In this document: piece after piece, positions 1-4,301 of the stretch
How positions within the stretch are numbered: position 1 is the first letter of the stretch
Layout: every line of letters starts with the position of its first letter
Assembly: GCA_023416175.1 (NCBI GenBank)
Contig: JAEZIE010000302.1
Location: 1 to 5,394, forward strand
Direction: 5' to 3'
DNA: 5,394 nucleotides
Source of the DNA: Bacillota bacterium
Lineage (GTDB): Bacteria > Bacillota > Clostridia > Christensenellales > CAG-138
Notes under the pieces: generated by a model
The model's database searches: none
What the model was told of the DNA's origin: nothing
The model's input: only the letters and a program-made list of their open reading frames with translations
Position numbers and translations under genes: made by a program

Positions 1-611
1 AGCTCTTCAATCAGCCTGTCCCCGTCCGTGAGCGGGTCGATGCCCGTATAGGCGATAAGCCGTTCATGGTAATATTCCGAGGCGAAGGAGAACTGGAAGG
101 ACATTACAAGGTCGTCCATCATAAACGCCAGGCAGCCTTCCTTGACGCCGGTTTCTTCCGCACCCCTGCGGATGGCGCGGCGGTAGGAGGCGATGGTCCG
201 CTCCTCAATTCTTCTCGCCAGCTGCGTTGCCATGGGGGAGGGGAGTGCCGCCGTCACGCCAAGGTAGACGCGGTTGTAATCGGGAAAGTTCTGCGCAAAT
301 TCCCGCGCACACAGCAGCATGTGGCGGAAAAGCGCGATTGCGTCGCGCGGCTCCCGCATGGTTTCGATCACGGGCGCAAGCAGCGTCTGCGTGCCGTAAT
401 CCACCAGCGCCAACATCAGCGCCTGTTTGGTGGAAAAATATTGAAACAAGGAGCCGACGCTCACCCCAGCGCGCCGGGCAATCACGTTGGTGTTTGCGCT
501 GTCAAACCCATGCTGCGCAAACTCCGCGGCTGCAGCGTCGAATACCTTTTTCTGTTTTTCGGGTGCAAGCCGCAGGAACACCTTTGTTGCATGCGGGGAA
601 GAAAACTCCAT
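1..611 (-). CDS. TetR/AcrR-family transcriptional regulator, C-terminus cut by window edge
   Basis: The reading frame is open from an ATG at 611-609 to the window edge, giving 203 codons without a stop. Residues about 17-66 match the TetR_N helix-turn-helix: an AAAAEFAQHGFDSAN helix, then VIARRAGVSVGSLFQYFSTK, the family's IA-x-x-AGVS-x-G-x-(L/I)-(Y/F)-x-(H/Y)F-x-x-K signature. The rest is helical and variable, as expected for the ligand-binding and dimerisation half. Family length is usually 180-220 residues, so little is missing. On the minus strand AGGAGG lies 5 bases before the ATG, which fixes the start. The gene begins 21 bases after the stop of the sigma-like membrane protein and is probably co-transcribed with it. 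TetR proteins are cytoplasmic ligand-responsive repressors that often control their own operon. The ligand and targets cannot be read from the sequence. The family call is firm. Confidence 0.93.
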   Translation of the reverse strand, partial: MEFSSPHATKVFLRLAPEKQKKVFDAAAAEFAQHGFDSANTNVIARRAGVSVGSLFQYFSTKQALMLALVDYGTQTLLAPVIETMREPRDAIALFRHMLLCAREFAQNFPDYNRVYLGVTAALPSPMATQLARRIEERTIASYRRAIRRGAEETGVKEGCLAFMMDDLVMSFQFSFASEYYHERLIAYTGIDPLTDGDRLIEE

Positions 612-632
612 GCCTGCCTCCTGCTTGAAAGA

Positions 633-1190
633 TTAGAACAGGGTAAACAGTGTCTGGTTAAACCACGCGTAACCAAGATCCCAGCGGGGGAGTATACTCA
701 GCGTGCCCAAAAGCCCAATAAGCACCCACAAGAGCAGCACCGCCGTAGCGCCGAGCGCCACCATGGAAATCCACGCGCTGCGCTGCTTTTGTTCCTCTTT
801 TTCCGGAATATTCTGAAGCCGCCTTATGGCGCGTTCCTCAAGAGCTGCTGCCTCTTCCTCCGTATACCGGCGGGGCCTGTCCGAAGATACAGGCTGGGGA
901 TTTGCCAGAGTTTCAACTTTGCTATTTACGCGCATCATCCGGCGCAGGCGTACCTGCTTGGCGGTAAGCGCATCCAGCCAGCCGTACAGATCGCCCAGGT
1001 ACGGGCCTTTACTGCGGATGGTTTGGTACATCTCCCGAAACACGGCCACAACCACATGCTTGGCTTCCTCATTGTTGTGGGTGGATTCGAGCGCAATCCG
1101 GTAGACCGTTTTGTTGTAGCGCGTATACAGCGTTGCAAAGGCTTCCCGGTCGCCCTGCTGGATACGTCGCATCAATGCGTTGAGATCCAT
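633..1190 (-). CDS. Sigma-70 region 2-like protein with C-terminal transmembrane segment
   Basis: This is a 185-residue protein starting at an ATG with GGGGGAGG placed 6 bases upstream on the minus strand. Residues about 4-60 resemble region 2 of ECF sigma factors: GDREAFATLYTRYNKTVYRIA, an NNEEAKHVVVAVF helix where ECF factors carry the E-(E/D)-A-x-(D/E)-(V/L)-x-Q-(E/D)-(V/T)-F motif, and a GWLDALTAKQVRLRRMMR stretch at about 70-87. After a charged Glu/Lys/Arg-rich linker (108-138) there is one clear hydrophobic segment at about 140-162, followed by a short tail. The region-4 helix-turn-helix that reads the -35 element is absent. This may be a degenerate or membrane-tethered sigma-like protein, or a regulator using the region-2 fold to contact RNA polymerase or an anti-sigma factor. 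It probably heads an operon with the TetR gene. The region-2 resemblance is fairly good; the function is unknown. Confidence 0.75.
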   Translation of the reverse strand: MDLNALMRRIQQGDREAFATLYTRYNKTVYRIALESTHNNEEAKHVVVAVFREMYQTIRSKGPYLGDLYGWLDALTAKQVRLRRMMRVNSKVETLANPQPVSSDRPRRYTEEEAAALEERAIRRLQNIPEKEEQKQRSAWISMVALGATAVLLLWVLIGLLGTLSILPRWDLGYAWFNQTLFTLF

Positions 1191-1341
1191 GCGATGCCTC
1201 CCCCTGGTTTATTACCCCTTCACCCAACATTAGGAATTCTTGTCTTCCTTTTGCCCCCACTCTGCGTTGTCCACCCTGATTGGCGGCAAAAGATCGGCGG
1301 CAATTTATCCCTACTGTTACGTGCAACGGCAATCCCCCACC

Positions 1342-1369
1342 ATTTTATCATGCAATGTTCGACACGCAA
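1342..1369 (-). promoter_or_regulatory. Candidate sigma-A promoter for the minus-strand sigma-like/TetR operon
   Basis: Read on the minus strand, a weak -35 TTGCGT (1369-1364) is followed after 16 bases by TAAAAT (1347-1342), preceded by a TG one base upstream (an extended -10). It lies about 150 bases before the sigma-like ATG. The -35 matches only 3 of 6 consensus bases, so the call rests mainly on the extended -10. Confidence 0.35.
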
Positions 1370-1393
1370 AGGGGATGAACGTGCGATACGCGC

Positions 1394-1422
1394 GTATTTT
1401 GTATGAAAATCCGCCATATAAC
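1394..1422 (+). promoter_or_regulatory. Candidate sigma-E (mother cell) promoter for spoIID
   Basis: GTATTTT (1394-1400) and CATATAAC (1415-1422) are separated by 14 bases. They match the known Bacillus/Clostridium sigma-E consensus (about KMATATT, 14-15 bases, CATACANT) at 5 of 7 and 6 of 8 positions. Transcription would begin near 1429, about 50 bases before the GTG chosen for spoIID. B. subtilis spoIID is a sigma-E-dependent gene, so a site of this class is expected. The position also argues against the in-frame ATG at 1375, which lies upstream of the promoter. Confidence 0.5.
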
Positions 1423-1479
1423 CTCTTTGGGCATAATTCTGCCCCGCAAGCAATAGGCTGTAGGGCGGGGGTGCTGCCT

Positions 1480-2478
1480 GTGAAGCATATCGTCTGGAAA
1501 CGGGTATTCTTAATAGCGGGGCTTGTGATACTGCTCATTTTGCTTCTGCGCGGGTGCATTTATGCCTGCACGCCGCCGGATACGGAGGAGCACGGGGAGC
1601 CGGGTGGGAAGGAACTCGTTCAGATCTATATAAAAGAAACAAAAAAAATCGTTTCCATGCCGGTGGAAACCTATCTTGAACGGGTAGTGGCGGCGGAAAT
1701 GCCCGCCTCTTTTCATGTGGAGGCGCTAAAAGCGCAGGCTGTGGCCGCGCGCACCTATACCTACAAGCGCATAACGGACGGCGGCTGTACGAAGGGCGGG
1801 CAGTTGTGTACCGACAGCACCTGCTGCCAGGCGTATGACAGCGACGAGGACTGCCGCAAAAAGTGGGGCTCCGCCTATGAGCGAAATATGAAAAAGATCC
1901 GCACCGCCATAGCAGAAACGTACAGCGAGGTGCTTGAATACGATGGCACGCTTATCGAGGCGCTCTACCACGCCGCCTCTGGCGGCCAGACGGAGGACAG
2001 CGAGAATGTGTTCGCCGCCGCGCGCCCATATTTGCGGGGGGTGGAAAGCGAAAACGAGATTGGTTCCAACCATTTGCAGGACGAAGAACGCATGACCTTC
2101 AAAGAATTCGCCGCCGCCGTTAACAAAAAGTGGCCCAAGGCGGGGCTGAAGGCTTCGTCCCTGAAAGACCAGGTGGAGATCGAGAAACGCTTTGAAAGCG
2201 GGCGTGTCGAAAGCGTTCGCCTGGGCAAAGTGGAGGTGACTGGACGGGAGCTGCGCGGCGCACTGGAATTAAAAAGCGCGTGGTTCACCATAAAGTTCAC
2301 CAATGGGGAGGTTGTCATCAATACGCGCGGCTATGGCCATGGCGTGGGGATGAGCCAATCGGGCGCGAACGGCATGGCGCAGGAGGGCAAGAACTACCGC
2401 GAGATCCTTAAGCACTACTATACCGGCATTGAGATTGTCAATATGCTGTATAAAGAGGTGCAGACCAGGAAGTCATAA
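1480..2478 (+). CDS. spoIID: Stage II sporulation protein D (SpoIID), engulfment lytic transglycosylase
   Basis: SpoIID is a membrane-anchored peptidoglycan hydrolase that works with SpoIIP and SpoIIM during engulfment of the forespore. It cleaves glycan strands stripped of stem peptides. With a GTG start at 1480 (GGGGGTG 6 bases upstream) the product is 332 residues, close to the 343 of B. subtilis. A single N-terminal membrane segment spans about residues 8-23. The family core follows: PVETYLERVVAAEMP, where E73 aligns with the catalytic glutamate of B. subtilis SpoIID (E88), then EALKAQAVAARTYT (81-94), a YHAASGGQTEDSENVF block, and the C-terminal GYGHGVGMSQSGANGMA plus YREILKHYYTG signature. 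A Cys-rich insert (C103, C110, C115, C116) may bind metal; a zinc site has been described for C. difficile SpoIID. A GTG at 1471 and an ATG at 1375 are in frame, but 1375 would add an atypical N-terminus and lies upstream of the sigma-E-like promoter. Confidence 0.95.
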   Translation: MKHIVWKRVFLIAGLVILLILLLRGCIYACTPPDTEEHGEPGGKELVQIYIKETKKIVSMPVETYLERVVAAEMPASFHVEALKAQAVAARTYTYKRITDGGCTKGGQLCTDSTCCQAYDSDEDCRKKWGSAYERNMKKIRTAIAETYSEVLEYDGTLIEALYHAASGGQTEDSENVFAAARPYLRGVESENEIGSNHLQDEERMTFKEFAAAVNKKWPKAGLKASSLKDQVEIEKRFESGRVESVRLGKVEVTGRELRGALELKSAWFTIKFTNGEVVINTRGYGHGVGMSQSGANGMAQEGKNYREILKHYYTGIEIVNMLYKEVQTRKS

Positions 2479-2491
2479 CGGGCCTGCCGAT

Positions 2492-2520
2492 CGCAAGATA
2501 TAAACTTGCGCTCCCGCAAG
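2492..2520 (+). repeat. Alternating inverted repeat CGCAAG / CTTGCG / CGCAAG after spoIID
   Basis: CGCAAG (2492-2497), CTTGCG (2505-2510) and CGCAAG (2515-2520) are separated by 7 and 4 bases. The middle copy can pair with either neighbour but not both. No T-run follows either hairpin, so this is not a standard intrinsic terminator, although it sits where the spoIID transcript would end. It ends 8 bases before the tRNA promoter. Confidence 0.5.
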
Positions 2521-2528
2521 CTATAGAA

Positions 2529-2556
2529 TTGACAAAATGCATCTGCATGGTACAAT
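2529..2556 (+). promoter_or_regulatory. Strong sigma-A promoter for tRNA-Leu
   Basis: A perfect TTGACA (2529-2534) is followed after 16 bases by TACAAT (2551-2556), with TGG directly before it (extended -10). The predicted start near 2563 gives a 5' leader of about 55 bases before the mature tRNA. That leader contains the antisense tRNA fragment. Confidence 0.8.
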
Positions 2557-2571
2557 AATTTTACGCGCAAT

Positions 2572-2599
2572 TGGTGGAGCTTACCGGATTCGAACCGCT
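2572..2599 (-). pseudogene. tRNA 3'-end fragment (T-arm, acceptor 3' strand, CCA), antisense to the leader
   Basis: Read on the minus strand this stretch ends in ACCA, preceded by a 7-base acceptor 3' strand AAGCTCC and a T-arm AGCGG-TTCGAAT-CCGGT (2599-2583) with four of five stem pairs. No matching 5' acceptor strand (GGAGCTT) or anticodon arm lies on its 5' side, because the intact tRNA-Leu begins 20 bases away. It resembles bacterial tRNA-Ala 3' ends as I remember them. It is a remnant, not a functional tRNA, and could be a scar of past integration or rearrangement. Confidence 0.65.
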
Positions 2600-2618
2600 C
2601 AATCCATTGCGCCGTTAT

Positions 2619-2701
2619 GCGGATGTGGCGGAACGGCATACGCAACGGACTTAAAATCCGTCGGGGAAACCTTAGGGGTTCAAATCCCCTCATCCGCACC
2701 A
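2619..2701 (+). tRNA. tRNA-Leu (anticodon UAA), CCA encoded
   Basis: All cloverleaf parts can be traced. The acceptor stem is GCGGATG (2619-2625) with CATCCGC (2691-2697), discriminator A2698 and genomically encoded CCA (2699-2701). The anticodon arm is ACGGA/TCCGT (2645-2649, 2657-2661) around a 7-base loop, with anticodon TAA at 2652-2654, reading UUA. A 12-base variable region (2662-2673) with a short GG/CC pairing indicates a class II tRNA, consistent with Leu. The T-arm is AGGGG-TTCAAAT-CCCCT (2674-2690). It is driven by the promoter at 2529-2556 and followed at once by a terminator hairpin. Confidence 0.95.
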
Positions 2702-2739
2702 CGAAGAAAAGCCATCCATCGGATGGCTTTTTTTCGTGG
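2699..2739 (+). terminator. Intrinsic terminator of tRNA-Leu; long near-perfect palindrome starting in the CCA
   Basis: GCCATCC (2711-2717), loop ATC and GGATGGC (2721-2727) form a 7-bp stem followed by seven T (2728-2734). The A-rich 5' flank and the T-run pair as well, and the stem continues to CCACGAA (2699-2705) with TTCGTGG (2733-2739). The whole is a 19-bp stem with one G-T wobble and a 3-base loop. The A/T symmetry makes it potentially bidirectional. Confidence 0.92.
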
Positions 2740-2748
2740 CTCGTATTC

Positions 2749-2889
2749 GAGGGGATTTGAAGCCGCGGCCGCAACGCGGCAAAATTGCTCCAGTGGAGCG
2801 ATTTTAGCGGCCGGCTTTCGGGCGGCGAGCGGCGCAGCGTGGAACGCAAGCAAGCGAAGCTAAGCCCGAAAGAAATCCCCTCATCCGCA
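2749..2889 (+). repeat. tRNA-end-associated structured repeat element (three-way-junction-like)
   Basis: An outer 10-bp inverted repeat, GAGGGGATTT (2749-2758) with AAATCCCCTC (2873-2882), encloses two arms. Arm 1 pairs AAGCC (2760-2764) with GGCTT (2813-2817) and GGCCGC (2767-2772) with GCGGCC (2807-2812). It is capped by an 11-bp hairpin (2781-2791 with 2795-2805, loop AGT, one T-G wobble). Arm 2 pairs CTTTCGGGC (2815-2823) with GCCCGAAAG (2864-2872), sharing three bases with arm 1, and has an inner GCGT-GGA-ACGC hairpin (2837-2847). The right end, 2873-2889, repeats tRNA-Leu bases 2682-2698 exactly. The left end, 2749-2761, matches tRNA bases 2679-2691 inverted over 13 bases. It could be a non-autonomous mobile repeat or a structured RNA or DNA element. 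I recognise no named family with certainty. Confidence 0.7.
2873..2889 (+). repeat. 17-bp direct repeat of the tRNA-Leu 3' end (att-like)
   Basis: AAATCCCCTCATCCGCA here is identical to 2682-2698 in the T-arm and acceptor of tRNA-Leu, 191 bases upstream. Repeats of tRNA 3' ends are typical attachment-site duplications of tRNA-targeted elements, and also occur as tandem units such as the E. coli tyrT rtT repeats. No third copy is present on the right side of the window, so the AT-rich segment is not visibly bracketed by it. Confidence 0.8.
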
Positions 2890-3060
2890 TTCTTAAAGGG
2901 ATTTAAGCTGCCCCGGGATTTCGTGCCCAGGCCGCCGCGCGCAGTGCAAAGCACCAGCAAGGCGATGCCGATGGCCGAAATCCGGATCTCCTCATCTACT
3001 GTCTAAAGCTTTTAACATGCTTAGTTCGTCAAGTATTTTTATTATGCGCCATGCTGATTC
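2890..3060. other. Intergenic junction: GC-rich remnant passing into AT-rich DNA
   Basis: Bases 2905-3005 are GC-rich like the left flank. On the minus strand they read about 30 codons of protein-like sequence (TVDEEIRISAIGIALLVLC...) bounded upstream by a TAG and lacking a good start. This may be a shard of a disrupted gene. From about 3006 composition turns AT-rich. No convincing complete gene or RNA is seen. Confidence 0.4.
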
Positions 3061-3088
3061 TTGTCATTTCGTAGGAACAATATATAAT
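3061..3088 (+). promoter_or_regulatory. Strong sigma-A promoter for the TIR-like/HEPN gene pair
   Basis: TTGTCA (3061-3066, 5 of 6 consensus) is followed after 16 bases by a perfect TATAAT (3083-3088). Transcription would start near 3095, giving a leader of about 30 bases containing the GGGGG ribosome binding site of the first gene. No clear operator overlaps it. Confidence 0.8.
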
Positions 3089-3123
3089 GATAGTAATATA
3101 AGAAAAACATTGGGGGTATTAGT

Positions 3124-4236
3124 ATGGTTGAGGAAACTGATCTTTCTACCGAGCCTGATGTTACTGCGGCAGTGGTTGCACAAGACAAACAGAAGTCTAA
3201 AAGAAAACCATCACTCAGGAAACGCTTCCCAAGTAATACCATTGAGGAAGCCAGAAAAGTTGCGGAACTGATTAAATCGAATAATGGCGGTAATCCTTGG
3301 AGTACAGACCAAGTAGCAAAAGCGCTTGGGTTTTCTAAGGGTACACATGAGTTCTTTTATATTGTTGCAGCATCTAGAGATTATGGATTTACGCTAGGTT
3401 CAAGAGACACAGCAAATATAGAACTAACTGATTTAGGGAAAAATTTAGTTTATGCTACTTCAAACGAGGTCATTGCCCAGAGCGTAATTAGTGCTTTTAA
3501 CAGCATTGAACAATTTAAAAGTGTTTATGACTTTTATAACGGCTCGGAACCTGAAAACGAGATGTTTTTTAAGAATGCCCTCCTAACTAAGTTTGGTGTT
3601 CCTGAGGAATTACATAGCGATTTCTTACGTATCTATCGCGCAAACGTAAATTACGTAAAGCATTTCCAGCCGACTGTTAATGAAAAAAAAGGGGCTGCTG
3701 CGACATCAATCCCTACTGCATCGGATATTTCTCAGACAAGAAAACCGGAATCTAGCGGACATGAGGAAAGTGATCCCCAAAAGAGCTTGTTTGTTATCAT
3801 GCCATTTACAGAGAAAACTGGGAAATACGATATTGGTTTTTTCAATGAAGTATTTTGTAATTTAATCATCCCTGCTGCAAAAATGGTCAATATGAAAGCA
3901 ACAACTGCTAAGAAAGAAGGCAGCGATGTAATTCATGCGACAATTGGCAAGCAGATTCGTAAAGCAGACATCATTCTGGCCGACCTTACTGAGCATAATC
4001 CAAATGTCTTATTTGAGCTTGGTCTCGCAATAATGATGAGAAAACAAATCGTATTAATTCGTGCCAAAGGCACTTTAGCCATATTTGATATCGATAATGT
4101 TATGCGTGTGTGGGATTATGATTCTAGGCTTTGGACGTCTTTAATACAAAAAGACATTCCAGAGTTAGCTAAGCATCTGTCGGTACTTGCAGGTCCGGCT
4201 GATAAAACATATTACGATCTTTTTTTGGGTGACTAA
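3124..4236 (+). CDS. Winged-helix domain fused to TIR-like / nucleoside 2-deoxyribosyltransferase-like domain
   Basis: This is a 370-residue soluble protein starting at ATG 3124, with GGGGGT 7 bases upstream and an in-frame stop at 3094. A basic, probably disordered N-terminus (1-35) leads into a domain at about 36-182. Its first part looks like a winged helix: an RFPSNTIEEARKVAELI helix, STDQVAKALGFSKGTHEFFYIV, then a YGFTLG-x(n)-IELTDLGK wing. A polar linker spans about 185-219. The C-terminal domain (220-370) starts with strand SLFVIMPF (221-228) and has ADIILADLTEHNPNVLFELGLA (281-302), the motif of the TIR-like/nucleoside 2-deoxyribosyltransferase superfamily. E298 is the likely catalytic glutamate, and D287 and N294 are likely substrate contacts. 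Relatives cleave N-glycosidic bonds in nucleosides or NAD, and several act as immune effectors. It probably forms an operon with the HEPN gene 65 bases downstream. Codon use is much more AT-rich than spoIID. The C-terminal fold call is fairly firm; the substrate and a defence role are inferred. Confidence 0.8.
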   Translation: MVEETDLSTEPDVTAAVVAQDKQKSKRKPSLRKRFPSNTIEEARKVAELIKSNNGGNPWSTDQVAKALGFSKGTHEFFYIVAASRDYGFTLGSRDTANIELTDLGKNLVYATSNEVIAQSVISAFNSIEQFKSVYDFYNGSEPENEMFFKNALLTKFGVPEELHSDFLRIYRANVNYVKHFQPTVNEKKGAAATSIPTASDISQTRKPESSGHEESDPQKSLFVIMPFTEKTGKYDIGFFNEVFCNLIIPAAKMVNMKATTAKKEGSDVIHATIGKQIRKADIILADLTEHNPNVLFELGLAIMMRKQIVLIRAKGTLAIFDIDNVMRVWDYDSRLWTSLIQKDIPELAKHLSVLAGPADKTYYDLFLGD

Positions 4237-4245
4237 ATCGATGTA

Positions 4246-4257
4246 TGAAATATTTCA
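4246..4257. repeat. 12-bp perfect palindrome between the two AT-rich genes
   Basis: TGAAATATTTCA is a perfect palindrome 9 bases after the stop of the TIR-like gene. It could be an operator for an internal control point or simply chance in AT-rich DNA. No second copy is seen at the 3061-3088 promoter. Confidence 0.3.
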
Positions 4258-4301
4258 AACTTTACGGTCTAAGTTTTTTTGAGTGAGGAGGCAACGTTGC
4301 T

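Noticed and set aside
66..1406. Long plus-strand open frame of 446 codons
   Set aside because: It lies antisense over the clear TetR and sigma-like genes, shows no domain and is a by-product of GC-rich codon use on the other strand.
1240..1479. N-terminal extension of SpoIID from a TTG at 1240
   Set aside because: The added 80 residues have no resemblance to the family and span both candidate promoters. The GTG at 1480 has a spaced ribosome binding site and gives the normal length.
2572..2618. A second complete tRNA on the minus strand
   Set aside because: Only the T-arm, acceptor 3' strand and CCA are present. No D-arm, anticodon arm or matching 5' acceptor strand can be found.
2418..2960. 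Minus-strand open frame of 180 codons
   Set aside because: It reads through the antisense of tRNA-Leu, the terminator and the repeat element. The translation has the FEP-like peptides typical of spurious antisense-tRNA ORFs.
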